Source: Lutibaculum baratangense AMV1
GTDB taxonomy: Bacteria; Pseudomonadota; Alphaproteobacteria; Rhizobiales; Tepidamorphaceae
NCBI RefSeq assembly: GCF_000496075.1
Contig: NZ_AWXZ01000039.1
Location: 434,001 to 498,000, forward strand
DNA length: 64,000 bases
Direction: 5' to 3'
A program made the position numbers and the translations under genes. This document shows, one piece after another, positions 47,037 through 56,914 of this stretch; position 1 is the stretch's first letter, and every line of letters begins with the position of its first letter. The notes under the pieces were generated by a model. The model saw only the letters and a program-made list of their open reading frames with translations. It was not told where the DNA came from and searched no databases.

Positions 47037-47414
47037 ATGTTCGCCACATGGCTATGGATTGCCTTTGTCGCCCTGTGGGGAATCGCGCTGATCGCGTTCA
47101 TTCCGCACGTCCGCAGGAACCGCCACCCGGAGTCGCGGCCGGTCGGGGCCTACCTGTCCTTCGTCACTGTCTTTTCCGTCGCTGCGTACCTGATTTTCGG
47201 AGCGATCCTCGCCATCGCCACCGGTGTCTGGCCGGGCATGCCTCTCGGGAACTGGCTCGCCGCGATCATCGTCCTGCTGATCGTGTTCGTGCCCTCGTTC
47301 CTGCTGGCGACGGCGATGATCCGCCGGCGGCCGCCGAAGGCTCCCCCGCTCGACGATGCGCCGCCTCACGTCGTGCCGACCGGCCGAGAGAAGCGGCGGA
47401 ATGAGGAGCGTTGA
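47037..47414 (+). CDS. Small membrane protein of unknown function
   Basis: Hypothetical inner-membrane protein of 125 residues with three predicted helices (about 3-21, 41-63 and 72-95) and a basic, proline-rich C-terminal tail (IRRRPPKAPPLDDAPPHVVP). The ATG at 47037 lies 7 bases after GGAAGGG. No domain recognised. An intrinsic-type hairpin follows its stop, so it is probably monocistronic. Confidence 0.65.
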   Translation: MFATWLWIAFVALWGIALIAFIPHVRRNRHPESRPVGAYLSFVTVFSVAAYLIFGAILAIATGVWPGMPLGNWLAAIIVLLIVFVPSFLLATAMIRRRPPKAPPLDDAPPHVVPTGREKRRNEER

Positions 47415-47468
47415 CGCTCCAGTCCGGCCTTGCCGAAGAGGATCCGCGCGACAGATGGTGTCCCGTGC

Positions 47469-47492
47469 CCGGGCGGCTCCGCCCGGCATTTT
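47469..47492 (+). terminator. Terminator-like hairpin before the glutathione transferase gene
   Basis: CCGGGCG / CGCCCGG stem (7 bp) with a GCTC loop followed by CATTTT. It can end the small membrane-protein transcript. Confidence 0.6.
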
Positions 47493-47519
47493 CAATCGAA
47501 CGTCAAAAGGCATGGGACG

Positions 47520-48212
47520 ATGTCGCGACCGATCGAGCTTCACTACTGGCCGACTCCGAACGGCTGGAAGATCACGATCATGCTGGAGGAGTGCGGGCTT
47601 CCCTACGAGGTGAAGTTCGTCAACATCGGGAAGGGTGAGCAGTTCAGGCCGGAATTCCTGGAGATCGCACCGAACAACCGGATGCCGGCGATCGTCGATC
47701 CGGACGGGCCGGGCGGCAAACCCGTTTCCGTCTTCGAGTCGGGCGCGATCCTGCAGTATCTCGGCCGCAAGACCGGCAGGTTCTATCCGGCCGACGAGCG
47801 CCGGCGTGTCGCAGTCGAGGAATGGCTGATGTGGCAGATGGGCGGTTTCGGACCGATGCTCGGCCAGAACCATCACTTCCGCAACTACGCCCCGGAGAAG
47901 ATTCCCTACGCCATCAAGCGATACGAGGACGAGGCGGACCGTCTCTACGGGGTTCTCGACCGCCGTCTTCAGGGCCGCGAGTTCGTGGCGGACGAGTACT
48001 CGATCGCGGACATGGCGATCCTGCCCTGGGCGCGCCATTACGACCGCCAGGGCGTCGACATCGAGCAGTTCCCGAACGTGAAGCGGTGGCGCGAGGCGAT
48101 CCTGGCCCGCCCGGCGGTGCAGAAGGCGCTCGAGGTCGGGGCCGATCAGCGCATGGACCTGACGACCGACAAGGAGGCCCAGGCCGTGCTGTTCGGCCAG
48201 CGCCGAAAGTAG
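47520..48212 (+). CDS. Glutathione S-transferase, Nu/Ure2p-like class (YfcG/YghU type)
   Basis: Cytosolic enzyme of 230 residues. The thioredoxin-like N-domain begins IELHYWPTPNGWKITIMLEECGLPYEVK, where the Thr-Pro-Asn of TPNG is the glutathione-disulfide site of Nu-class enzymes. The all-alpha C-domain carries ADEYSIADMAILPWARHYDRQGVD. Nu-class members act as disulfide-bond reductases rather than classic conjugating enzymes. The ATG at 47520 fits; the frame upstream runs into the terminator hairpin. Confidence 0.9.
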   Translation: MSRPIELHYWPTPNGWKITIMLEECGLPYEVKFVNIGKGEQFRPEFLEIAPNNRMPAIVDPDGPGGKPVSVFESGAILQYLGRKTGRFYPADERRRVAVEEWLMWQMGGFGPMLGQNHHFRNYAPEKIPYAIKRYEDEADRLYGVLDRRLQGREFVADEYSIADMAILPWARHYDRQGVDIEQFPNVKRWREAILARPAVQKALEVGADQRMDLTTDKEAQAVLFGQRRK

Positions 48213-48220
48213 CAACGACA

Positions 48221-48264
48221 GGCGAGGGAAGGGCGGGCGACGTCACGCCCGTTCCTGCCTCGCC
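48221..48264. terminator. Long imperfect hairpin between convergent genes
   Basis: Outer arms GGCGAGG / CCTCGCC and inner arms CGGGCG / CGCCCG with a GGAA / TTCC segment between. It lies between the GST stop and the DUF2147 stop and can act in both directions. Confidence 0.5.
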
Positions 48265-48273
48265 CGCCTTCGC

Positions 48274-48651
48274 CTACCGTGTCCTGGTCCAGGTCTGGCT
48301 CCTGCAGATCAGGCCGCCGAGAACACATCCCGAGAGCTTGATCCGGTTCTCGCTCTCCAGGGAAAGCTTGCCGCGGTAGGTCTTGCCGTCCTTGTAGTTG
48401 AAGAGCTCCCCGCTCCAGCTGCCGTTTCCGGACGCACTCATCGTCAGGAGGCGTGTGCCCACCTGCGCGTTCGGCGTCGGGGCCTGCAGCCAGACGATAT
48501 CGCCGCAGAGGCCGCCGCCGCATGGCGCGATCTTCACCTTCGTCTCGCCGCTCTCGGTCAGCCACGTGCCTTCCGGCCCTGCCGCGCTCGCCGATATGGC
48601 GCCGGCCAGCGTGACGGCTGCGGCCATGGCCACAAGAACAGAACTCCTCAT
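48274..48651 (-). CDS. DUF2147 family secreted protein
   Basis: Exported protein of 125 residues. The signal peptide (RSSVLVAMAAAVTLAGAISASAA) is followed by the DUF2147 pattern GTWLTESGETKVKIAPCGGGLCGDIVWL with the paired Cys, and C-terminal LSGCVLGGLICRSQTWTR. The domain is a lipocalin-like beta barrel of unknown ligand, frequent in periplasmic or surface proteins of alphaproteobacteria. The ATG at 48651 follows GGAGGAGG. Confidence 0.87.
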   Translation of the reverse strand: MRSSVLVAMAAAVTLAGAISASAAGPEGTWLTESGETKVKIAPCGGGLCGDIVWLQAPTPNAQVGTRLLTMSASGNGSWSGELFNYKDGKTYRGKLSLESENRIKLSGCVLGGLICRSQTWTRTR

Positions 48652-48931
48652 CGACCTCCTCCCGAGCGCTCGCCGCGTCGGCACCCGCTCTTGTGGTTTC
48701 CGAAGTCTTGCAGGCTAGGGCACGTCACGCGCGGGGGCAACGGGTGCAAGTGATTGATAATGCTGCCGTTACGGCAGGCGGTATGAGGTTGAGGATCGGT
48801 TCGATTCGTCGAAAATTAAGCGAGACCTTTTACGTCGAATTCAGCCGATCCGCCTCATCCTCCGGTCATCGAGGACGGGGAGCACGAGTGCCAGAAAACC
48901 CGTCCCTCGCATGGGAACAAGGGAGCTCAAA

Positions 48932-49201
48932 ATGGCTCGACTGGATTGCAACACGGCCATCGAGGCCGGCATCGCCACCGGCGCCGCGGCCGGCGACGTC
49001 TTCTTCCGCCTTGGCATGATGTACGCCACGGGCCGCAGCGTCGAGGTTGACCGCGTGAGCGCGCACAAGTGGTTCAACATCGCCGCGCTCAAGGGCCACA
49101 AGGCGGCCGCCGGCTACCGCAGGGAGATCTCGGCGGAGATGACGGCGGCCGAGATCGCCACCGCGCAGCGTTCGGCGCGCGACTGGCTGCAGCTGAACTG
49201 A
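48932..49201 (+). CDS. Small Sel1-repeat-like protein
   Basis: Protein of 89 residues with one Sel1/TPR-like unit: FFRLGMMYATGRSVEVDRVSAHKWFNIAALKGHKAAAGY. It then continues as RREISAEMTAAEIATAQRSA, a helical tail seen in alphaproteobacterial Sel1 proteins. It may be a scaffold or adaptor. The ATG at 48932 is chosen for AGGGAG 7 bases upstream; an in-frame ATG at 48911 lacks this. The 280 bases upstream hold only a small CTGCCG/CGGCAG hairpin near 48770. Confidence 0.75.
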   Translation: MARLDCNTAIEAGIATGAAAGDVFFRLGMMYATGRSVEVDRVSAHKWFNIAALKGHKAAAGYRREISAEMTAAEIATAQRSARDWLQLN

Positions 49202-49203
49202 GG

Positions 49204-49230
49204 TGGCGGCGCAGAGCGACCGCGCCGCCA
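49204..49230. terminator. Bidirectional hairpin between the Sel1-like gene and ilvD
   Basis: Perfect 9-bp stem TGGCGGCGC / GCGCCGCCA with a 9-base loop, 2 bases after one stop and 7 bases from the convergent ilvD stop. Confidence 0.6.
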
Positions 49231-49237
49231 GCGACGT

Positions 49238-51073
49238 TCAGTCGACCTTGCGCACCGCGCCCTTCGCCGCGCTCGTCGTCATCGCGGCGTAGGCTTTCAG
49301 CGCCTTCGAGACCTTGCGCTTGCGCGGCTCGGCCGGCTGGAAGCCCTTCGCCTCCTGCGCCTCGCGGCGCGCGGCCAGTTCGGCCTCGTCGACGGCGAGA
49401 TGGATCGAGCGGTTCGGGATGTCGATCTCGATCAGGTCGCCGTCATTGACGAGCCCGATCGTGCCGCCTTCCGCCGCTTCCGGCGAGACGTGGCCGATCG
49501 ACAGGCCCGACGAGCCGCCCGAGAAGCGCCCGTCGGTCACGAGGGCGCAGGCCTTCCCGAGGCCCTTCGACTTCAGATAGCTCGTGGGATAGAGCATCTC
49601 CTGCATGCCGGGGCCGCCGCGCGGGCCCTCGTAGCGGATGAGGACGATGTCGCCCGGCACGATCTTGCCCGTGAGGATGGCGCTCACCGCCGCGTCCTGG
49701 CTCTCGAAGATCCGGGCGGGACCGGAGAAGGTGAGGATCGACTCGTCGACGCCCGCCGTCTTCACGATGCAGCCGTCCTCGGCGAGATTCCCGTAGAGCA
49801 CGGCCAGGCCGCCATCCTTCGAGAAGGCGTGCTCCACGTCGCGGATGACCCCCGTCTTCCGGTCGGTGTCGACGCTGTCGTAGCGGCAGTCCTGCGAGAA
49901 CGCGACCTGCGTCGGGATACCGCCGGGGCCCGCGGCGTAGAACTGGCGCACCGAGTTGCTCTCCGTGCGCATGATGTCCCACCGGGAAAGCCCCTCCGCC
50001 ATCGTCGCGGAATGCACCGTCGGCACGGACGTGTCGATCAGGCCGCCGCGATCGAGCTCGCCGAGGATCGCCATGATACCGCCGGCGCGGTGGACATCCT
50101 CCATGTGCACGTCGGCCACCGCAGGGGCGACCTTGCACAGCACCGGCACCTTGCGGGACAGCTTGTCGATGTCCGCCATGGTGAAGTCGACCTCGCCCTC
50201 CTGCGCGGCCGCGAGGAGGTGGAGCACGGTGTTCGTCGAGCCGCCCATGGCGATGTCGAGCGTCATGGCGTTCGCGAAGGCCTGCCACGAGGCGATGGAG
50301 CGCGGCAGCACGCTCTCGTCGCCCTCCTCGTAGTAGCGCTTGGCGAGGTCGACCACGAGGTGGCCCGCCTCGACGAAGAGCCGCCTGCGGTCGGCATGGG
50401 TCGCGAGCGTCGAGCCGTTGCCGGGCAGCGACAGGCCGAGCGCCTCCGTCAGGCAGTTCATCGAGTTCGCGGTGAACATGCCCGAGCACGAGCCGCAGGT
50501 CGGGCAGGCGGCCTGCTCCATCACCAGCACGTCGGCGTCCGACACCCTGTCATCCGCCGCGGCGACCATCGCGTCGATCAGGTCGACCGCCTTCTCGCCG
50601 GTCGAGAGCTTGACCTTGCCGGCTTCCATCGGGCCGCCGGAGACGAAGACGACGGGGATGTTGAGCCGCAGCGCAGCCATCAGCATGCCGGGCGTGATCT
50701 TGTCGCAGTTCGAGATGCAGACGAGGGCGTCGGCGCAGTGGGCGTTGACCATGTATTCGACGCTGTCGGCGATGAGCTCGCGCGAGGGCAGCGAATAGAG
50801 CATCCCGTCGTGCCCCATCGCGATGCCGTCGTCGACGGCGATCGTGTTGAACTCCTTGGCGACGCCGCCGGCCTTCTCGACCTCGCGCGCGACGAGCTGG
50901 CCCAGGTCCTTCAGGTGCACGTGGCCCGGCACGAACTGGGTGAAGGAGTTGGCGATCGCGACGATCGGCTTGCCGAAATCCTCGTCCTTCATGCCGGTGG
51001 CGCGCCACAGGCCGCGGGCGCCGGCCATGTTGCGGCCATGGGTGGTGGTGCGGGAGCGGTAAACGACGGCCAT
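49238..51073 (-). CDS. ilvD: Dihydroxy-acid dehydratase
   Basis: Fe-S enzyme of 611 residues making 2-keto acids for valine, isoleucine, leucine and pantothenate synthesis. Cluster-region Cys residues are Cys123 in SNCDKITPG and Cys196 in CGSCSGMF; the substrate/Mg region [29 protein letters not shown] is intact, and the C-terminal [24 protein letters not shown] is typical. The E. coli-like length and SFTQFVPGH segment suggest the longer IlvD class. It stands alone. Confidence 0.97.
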   Translation of the reverse strand: MAVVYRSRTTTHGRNMAGARGLWRATGMKDEDFGKPIVAIANSFTQFVPGHVHLKDLGQLVAREVEKAGGVAKEFNTIAVDDGIAMGHDGMLYSLPSRELIADSVEYMVNAHCADALVCISNCDKITPGMLMAALRLNIPVVFVSGGPMEAGKVKLSTGEKAVDLIDAMVAAADDRVSDADVLVMEQAACPTCGSCSGMFTANSMNCLTEALGLSLPGNGSTLATHADRRRLFVEAGHLVVDLAKRYYEEGDESVLPRSIASWQAFANAMTLDIAMGGSTNTVLHLLAAAQEGEVDFTMADIDKLSRKVPVLCKVAPAVADVHMEDVHRAGGIMAILGELDRGGLIDTSVPTVHSATMAEGLSRWDIMRTESNSVRQFYAAGPGGIPTQVAFSQDCRYDSVDTDRKTGVIRDVEHAFSKDGGLAVLYGNLAEDGCIVKTAGVDESILTFSGPARIFESQDAAVSAILTGKIVPGDIVLIRYEGPRGGPGMQEMLYPTSYLKSKGLGKACALVTDGRFSGGSSGLSIGHVSPEAAEGGTIGLVNDGDLIEIDIPNRSIHLAVDEAELAARREAQEAKGFQPAEPRKRKVSKALKAYAAMTTSAAKGAVRKVD

Positions 51074-51382
51074 CGTGGATGCTTCTCGTGATCTTGCGGC
51101 TCGGCCCCGAGCGGCCAGCTCTTTGCGGCTTGTTCGCCGGCTCGGCCTGCTCCGTCGGCCGGCGTCTGCGATCCGCTCCTATCCCGGTGCGGCCGCCGCC
51201 CCGACGATTGCCACGACTGGCCCCGCGCGCACAAGTGTTTCGGCGGAAGGGCTGAATCCCGGCCACTGCAGACCGGGTCGGGCGCAGCCACGCAAGTTTT
51301 GAGAAGGCGGAGGTCGGCCGGCGCTGGCTCAGGCCGACGCGATTGTCGTTGACATGGCACAATAGCTTTGTAACTTAGCTAT
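51074..51382. promoter_or_regulatory. ilvD - marR divergent intergenic region with MarR operator candidate
   Basis: 309 bases without a gene. At its right end TTGACA (51349-51354) and a weak TAACTT (51371-51376) form a possible promoter, overlapped by the inverted repeat ATAGCT (51362-51367) / AGCTAT (51377-51382) with 9 bases between. A further GGCTAT follows. The repeat ends directly at the ATG at 51383. This is a plausible MarR autoregulatory operator. Nothing notable is seen in the part next to ilvD. Confidence 0.45.
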
Positions 51383-51985
51383 ATGGCTATGCAAGAAGGC
51401 AGCGCGCTGACAGACCGCCGGTCTGGGCCCGGGGGGCAGGTCCAAGGGGAGCCGCGCAGGCTCACGGTGTCGCGCAAGGATTTGCTGCGGGAGGGTGGCG
51501 ACGGCGCGTTCCGTGCGTTCGTCCACGGGCTCCTCGCCTTCACCGCCCGGCTCGAGGCGACGCGCAACGGGCTCGCCGGGCTCGTCGGCCTGAGCGGGCC
51601 GCAATACACGATCCTCATCTCGATCGCTCACCTGGAGGAGGAGGGCGACGTGAGCGTCTCGACCGTCGCCGCCCACCTCCATTGCAGCGGCGCATTCGTG
51701 ACGCTCGAGGTCGGGCGTCTCGTGAAGAAGGGCCTCGTGTCGAAGCGCCCGAGCACCACCGACCGCCGCCGCGTGCGGCTGAGCGTGACGGAGAAGGCGC
51801 GGCGCCTTCTGGCGGGCCTCGCGCCGACCCAGTCGCGTGCCAACGACACGCTGTTCGCGAGCCTCGACGCGCGGGATCTCGACAGGATCCTCGAGCTTCT
51901 GCCGGGGCTGATCGCCGGCGGCGACGCGGCCACCGCGCTCATGGGCTACGAGATCGCGACCCGGGACCGAAAGGAGGACGCATGA
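51383..51985 (+). CDS. MarR-family transcriptional regulator
   Basis: Winged-helix regulator of 200 residues, probably sensing an aromatic compound. It has an N-terminal extension of about 25 residues, then LLREGGDGAFRAFVHGLLAFTARLEATR and the DNA-binding core VSTVAAHLHCSGAFVTLEVGRLVKKGLVSKRPSTTDRRRVRLSVTEKARR. ATG 51383 or 51389 may start; neither has a ribosome site, so the message may be leaderless. Its stop overlaps the start of the flavin reductase (ATGA), making it first in the hydroxylase operon. Confidence 0.87.
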   Translation: MAMQEGSALTDRRSGPGGQVQGEPRRLTVSRKDLLREGGDGAFRAFVHGLLAFTARLEATRNGLAGLVGLSGPQYTILISIAHLEEEGDVSVSTVAAHLHCSGAFVTLEVGRLVKKGLVSKRPSTTDRRRVRLSVTEKARRLLAGLAPTQSRANDTLFASLDARDLDRILELLPGLIAGGDAATALMGYEIATRDRKEDA

Positions 51986-52527
51986 GCGAAGCAACGCTTG
52001 CGCCCCACGACCCGCGGGCCTTCCGCAACGCCCTCGGCGCCTTCGCCACGGGCGTCTGCGTCGTCACGGCCGAGGTCGGCGAGGAGCGCCTCGGCATGAC
52101 GGTCAACTCCTTCAGCTCCGTCTCGCTCGATCCCCCGCTCGTCCTGTTCTCGGTCGCCACGGCCGCCCGCGGCATCGAGGGGTGGCGGCAGGCGCAGCAC
52201 TACGCCGTGAACGTGCTCGCCTGGAACCAGCAGGACGTCTCGAACCGCTTCGCACGCGCCGCCACCGACAAGTGGCAGGGCGTGGCGGTGGAGACGGGCG
52301 TCACCGGGGCGCCGCTGATCGCGGGGGCCGTGGCGCGGTTCGAGTGCCGTGCCGAGCACCAGTACCCCGGCGGCGACCACCTGATCTTCGTCGGGCGCGT
52401 GTTGCGCTACGACCTGCCGCGCCCCGACGCCGAGCCACTCGTCTTCCAAGCGGGCCGCTACCGCGAGCTGACGAAGGATCACGACATGACGGTGCCCGCC
52501 GACGCGCTGTGGCTGCTCGGCTGGTGA
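51982..52527 (+). CDS. Flavin reductase component of two-component monooxygenase (HpaC-like)
   Basis: NAD(P)H:flavin oxidoreductase of 181 residues that supplies reduced flavin to its partner hydroxylase. Family pieces are FRNALGAFATGVCVVTAEVGEERLGMTVNSFSSVSLDPPLVLFSV and GDHLIFVGRVLRYD. The position directly between the MarR gene and the HpaB-like oxygenase identifies its partner. AAGGAGG precedes the ATG at 51982. Confidence 0.9.
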   Translation: MSEATLAPHDPRAFRNALGAFATGVCVVTAEVGEERLGMTVNSFSSVSLDPPLVLFSVATAARGIEGWRQAQHYAVNVLAWNQQDVSNRFARAATDKWQGVAVETGVTGAPLIAGAVARFECRAEHQYPGGDHLIFVGRVLRYDLPRPDAEPLVFQAGRYRELTKDHDMTVPADALWLLGW

Positions 52528-52558
52528 TCGATACTTCCAGAGGATGGAGATCTTCGAG

Positions 52559-54034
52559 ATGATCAAGAACGGCGACATGCACGTCGAGAGCCTGCGCGAC
52601 GGACGCACGGTCTATATCGACGGCCATCAGGTTGCGGAGCCCGTGGACGATCCGGCCTTCCGCAACGCCGTGCGCTCCTACGCGCAGCTTTACAACCACC
52701 AGGCGCAGAACCCCGAGCTCATGACCTTCGAGACGGAGACCGGCAAGCGCGTCAACCGGATGTGGGAGCTGCCGACGAGCTACGAGCAACTCGTGAAGCG
52801 CCGCGAGGCGCTCGAGTCGTGGTCGGAGCAGCACTACGGCTTCCTCGGCCGCTCGCCGGACCACGTCGCCTCCTGCATCTCCGGCATGTATATGGGCCTG
52901 CCAGTCTTCGAGCAGTACGACCAGGGCCGCGCGAAGGCGCTCGCCGACTACTACCGCTACGCGCGCGACAACGACCTCTTCCTGACCTACGTCATCATCA
53001 ACCCGCAGGCGGACCGGTCGAAGGCGGCGCACGAGCAGGCCGACCCCTACCTCACGACCGGCGTGGTCGACGAGGACGCGGAGGGCATCACGGTGCGCGG
53101 CGCCAAGATGCTCGCGACGTCGGGCATCATGGCCAACGAGGTCTTCGTCACCTGCATCCAGCCGCTGCGCGAGGGCGACGAGATCTACGCGCTCTCCTTC
53201 GTCATCCCCATGAACGCGAAGGGCTTGCGGGTCCTGTCGCGCAAGTCCTACGAAGCCGGTGCCCAGTCGCGCTTCGACAACCCGCTGGCGAGCCGTTTCG
53301 ACGAGAACGACGCCGTCCTCTATTTCGAGGACGTGAAGGTGCCGTGGGAGCGTGTCTTCGTGCACAAGAACGTGCAGATGGTCGCGAAGCAGTTCCACGC
53401 CACGCCGGCGCACGTTCACCAGAACTACCAGTGCCAGATCCGGCTCATGGTGAAGATGCGCTTCCTCGCGGGGCTCGCGCGCGGCATCACGGAGACGAAC
53501 GGCACGAGCGCCTTCCCGCAGGTCCGGGAGATGCTGGGGCAGATCGCCGCCGAGGCGAAGATGGTCGACGCGCTCGTGCGCTCGATGGAGGTGAAGGGGC
53601 GGATGGAGAACGGCTACTTCGTGCCGGACCGCCACACGCTCTACAGCGCGCAGGTGCTGACCCAGCAGCTCTACGGCAAGGTGATCACCTCGCTGCGGGA
53701 CCTCGCGGGTGGCGGCGTCATCATGCTGCCGTCCAGCATCGAGGACTTCGCCGATCCCTATATCGCGTCGATCATCGACAAGACGCAGCAGTCGCCGGTC
53801 CGTTCCTCGCGCGAGCGCGTGAAGTTCTTCAAGCTCGTGTGGGACGCGATCGGCTCGGAGTTCGCCTCGCGGCACTCGCAATACGAGATGTTCTATGCGG
53901 GCGCCACCTTCGTGACGAAGGGTCACTCGTTCCGCAGCTACGACTGGGAAGGCGCGGGGCGGCTCGTCGAGGACTGCCTGTCGAGCTATTCGCTCGACGA
54001 AGAGCTGCAGAAGGTGAAGCGGGCGGCGGAATAG
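52559..54034 (+). CDS. FADH2-dependent aromatic hydroxylase, large component (HpaB family)
   Basis: Acyl-CoA-dehydrogenase-fold monooxygenase of 491 residues that hydroxylates an aromatic, for example 4-hydroxyphenylacetate or a related phenol. It begins ESLRDGRTVYIDGHQVAEPVDDPAFRNAV; the central YVIINPQADRSKAAHEQADPYLTTGVV and SGIMANEVFVTCIQPL are family-like, and the flavin region VVDEDAEGITVRGAKMLATSG is intact. ATG 52544 (frame upstream) has its AGAGG abutting; ATG 52559 has GGAG 8 bases before it, so I prefer it. Part of the MarR - reductase - oxygenase - cupin operon. Confidence 0.88.
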   Translation: MIKNGDMHVESLRDGRTVYIDGHQVAEPVDDPAFRNAVRSYAQLYNHQAQNPELMTFETETGKRVNRMWELPTSYEQLVKRREALESWSEQHYGFLGRSPDHVASCISGMYMGLPVFEQYDQGRAKALADYYRYARDNDLFLTYVIINPQADRSKAAHEQADPYLTTGVVDEDAEGITVRGAKMLATSGIMANEVFVTCIQPLREGDEIYALSFVIPMNAKGLRVLSRKSYEAGAQSRFDNPLASRFDENDAVLYFEDVKVPWERVFVHKNVQMVAKQFHATPAHVHQNYQCQIRLMVKMRFLAGLARGITETNGTSAFPQVREMLGQIAAEAKMVDALVRSMEVKGRMENGYFVPDRHTLYSAQVLTQQLYGKVITSLRDLAGGGVIMLPSSIEDFADPYIASIIDKTQQSPVRSSRERVKFFKLVWDAIGSEFASRHSQYEMFYAGATFVTKGHSFRSYDWEGAGRLVEDCLSSYSLDEELQKVKRAAE

Positions 54035-54107
54035 ACTGCCCGGGACGAGCATGGATCAGGGGTCGCCGAAGACGCTCGGTGGCCCCGCAACGGAAGAGAG
54101 AGCAGGA

Positions 54108-54482
54108 ATGGCGATCGACAAGCCGCATCTGGAGTTCCACACGGTCGACATGACCGAAGGCTTCGCGAGCCCTCCGGGATATCCGGCGGGGATCCAGCAG
54201 AAGATCCTGGCCGGCTACCTCGACGAGGAGAAGAAGGTGGGGAACCGCACGAGGCTCCTGCGCTTCGAGCCCGGCGTCTTCACGACGAAGCCCTTCGTCC
54301 ACGACTACTACGAGGAGGTCTACCTGATCTCCGGCGACCTGACGGTCGGCAACGACGAGAACGGCGAGGGCGGTGAGAGCTTCCCGCCGAACACCTATGC
54401 CTGCCGCCCGCCCGGCGCCTATCACGGCCCCTTCAAGTCCGAGAAGGGCTGCCTGCTCGTCGAGATCCACTACTACCCTTAG
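54108..54482 (+). CDS. Cupin-domain protein
   Basis: Small beta-barrel protein of 124 residues. The first cupin motif is KPFVHDYYEEVYLISGDLTVG and the second is the YACRPPGAYHGPFKSEKGCLLVEIHY segment, which keep a His/Glu set that could hold a metal. Such cupins in oxygenase operons may act as ring-cleaving or isomerising enzymes or as chaperones; the role here is unknown. ATG 54108 with AGCAGGA upstream is used. It ends the hydroxylase operon, before an intrinsic terminator. Confidence 0.8.
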   Translation: MAIDKPHLEFHTVDMTEGFASPPGYPAGIQQKILAGYLDEEKKVGNRTRLLRFEPGVFTTKPFVHDYYEEVYLISGDLTVGNDENGEGGESFPPNTYACRPPGAYHGPFKSEKGCLLVEIHYYP

Positions 54483-54510
54483 GCCGAGGTTCCGCAGAGG
54501 CGGAGTTCGA

Positions 54511-54541
54511 GAGGCGCCTCCGGGCGCCTCTTCCCGTTTTT
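54511..54541 (+). terminator. Rho-independent terminator of the hydroxylase operon
   Basis: GAGGCGCC / GGCGCCTC stem (8 bp) with a TCCG tetraloop followed by TTCCCGTTTTT. Classic intrinsic terminator after the cupin gene, facing the convergent transporter operon. Confidence 0.9.
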
Positions 54542-54553
54542 CGGTGGCAGAGC

Positions 54554-55230
<677 letters not shown>

Positions 55231-55231
<1 letters not shown>

Positions 55232-55977
55232 CAGATCACTCCCACCACGTCGCGCAAGACCGCGGGGTCGTTCATCACCTCGTCGGGCGGTCCGTCGGCG
55301 ACGACCTTCCCCTGGTTCCAGACGATCACGCGGTCGGCGTAGCGGCGAACGAGGTCCATGTCGTGCTCGACGAAGACCGCGGTCACGCCCTGTGAGCGCA
55401 GGACGTTCATCAACCGGTCCATGAGGGGGAACTTCTCCCCCGAGCTCACGCCCGCGGTCGGCTCGTCGAGCAGCAGCAGGCGCGGCTCGAGCGCGAGTGC
55501 GAGTGCGATGTCCGTCAGCTTGCGGATGCCTTCGGGCAGCGTGGCGACGTCGCTCTCGGCCTGATCCTGAAGCCCGACCATCTCGAGAAGCGCGGTTGCG
55601 CGCTGCCTGTGTGCGGGCTGGTCGAGCGGGGCGAGAACCTGCCAGAAGCCCTGGCGCGCGGCGACGGCCAGCATCAGGTTGTCGATCACGCGGTGCTCCG
55701 TGAAGAGCTGCGGGATCTGGAAGGCGCGGGCGATCCCGAGCTTCGTGATCTGGCGGGGCGTGTTGCGGGTGATGTCGCGCCCTTCGAGGTGGATCGAGCC
55801 TGCGTGCGGCTTCACGTAGCCGGTGCAGAGGTTGATGAAGGTCGTCTTGCCCGACCCGTTGGGACCGATGATCGCCAGGACTTCCCCTTGGCGCACCTCG
55901 ACATCCACGCCGTCGGCGGCGCGGACGCCCCCGAAGGAGACGTGGACGTCACGGACCGAAAGAAGCGGCGCGGTCAT
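55231..55977 (-). CDS. livG: Branched-chain-type ABC importer ATPase (LivG)
   Basis: ATPase of 248 residues. Walker A is IGPNGSGKTTFINLCTG, Walker B is RLLLLDEPTAGVSS and the switch His is in FVEHDMDLV. The ABC signature is atypical, LPEGIRKLTDIALAL in place of LSxGQ, a form seen in some LivG subgroups. The ATG overlaps the livM stop and the stop overlaps livF, so the operon is tightly coupled. Pairs with LivF to make a heterodimeric ATPase. Confidence 0.92.
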
Positions 55978-56909
55978 CGACGTGGCCCCCGCTGCGTCGC
56001 CCGCTCGATGAGCCCATAGAGCCCGCGGGGCAGGAAGAAGATGACGATCAGGAGCCCGGCTCCGATGATGAGGTTCCAGATGTTGTCGAAGTAGATGACG
56101 GCGAAGGACCGGATGATCTCGAGGAAGAAGGCTCCCACGAACGGTCCGACCACGCCGCCTATGCCGCCGAGGACCGCCACGAGCACGAGCTGTCCCGAGA
56201 TGGTCCAGTAGGCCAGTTCCGGCGACACGTGTCCGACAAGCAGTCCGTACATCGCCCCGCCGAGGCCGGCCAGTCCAGCCGAGGCGACATAGGCCGCGAG
56301 CAGAACCCTCGGCACCGCGATCCCGAGATACTCGAGGCGGATCTCGTTCGTCTCGACCGCCGGGAGCGCCTCGCCCATCGGGCTCTTGAGATACCGGTGC
56401 ACGAGGTAGCCCACGCCGAAGGCGAGGACGAGGCCGCCGTAGAGAAGGATGCTCTCGAGCGTATCGCGCTCGATCGTGGTGCCGAACAATGTCGGCGTTC
56501 CGATGCGGACTCCGTCCGTGCCCCCCGTGAGGGCGTAGAGCTTCGAGAGGAGGGTGAAGAAGACCATCGAGACGGCGAGGTTCAGCATCGCAAAGAAGAT
56601 GCCGCGGTAGCGCACCATGAAGAGGCCGATGATCAGGCCGACGAGGCTCGACACGGCGACCGCGCCGGCGAGTTGCAGGATAAGGTCCGTGACGCCTGCT
56701 CCCCTCGAAAGGTAGGCGACGGTGTAGGCGCCCAACGAATAGAAGAGCGCGTGCCCGATCGAGATGAGGCCGGCGCGCAGCAGGACCGCGACGCCGAGCG
56801 CCGCGAAGCCCTTCGAGATCACGAGGGTGAAGACGAAGGCGAGCCAGGGAAACGCGAGGGGGAACGCGACGAAGAGCGCCGCGAGCGCGAGGAGGAGGGC
56901 GATGCGCAT
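55974..56909 (-). CDS. livM: Branched-chain-type ABC importer permease (LivM)
   Basis: Inner-membrane permease of 311 residues with about eight helices. The family region reads NTVEGEAxxG-like: here LKSPMGEALPAVETNEIRLEYLGIAVPRVLLAAYVASAGLAGLGGAMYG, and near the C-terminus GGIGGVVGPFVGAFFLEII. It overlaps livG by 4 bases and follows livH by 5 bases. Confidence 0.92.
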   Translation of the reverse strand: MRIALLLALAALFVAFPLAFPWLAFVFTLVISKGFAALGVAVLLRAGLISIGHALFYSLGAYTVAYLSRGAGVTDLILQLAGAVAVSSLVGLIIGLFMVRYRGIFFAMLNLAVSMVFFTLLSKLYALTGGTDGVRIGTPTLFGTTIERDTLESILLYGGLVLAFGVGYLVHRYLKSPMGEALPAVETNEIRLEYLGIAVPRVLLAAYVASAGLAGLGGAMYGLLVGHVSPELAYWTISGQLVLVAVLGGIGGVVGPFVGAFFLEIIRSFAVIYFDNIWNLIIGAGLLIVIFFLPRGLYGLIERATQRGPRR

Positions 56910-56914
56910 CGTCG

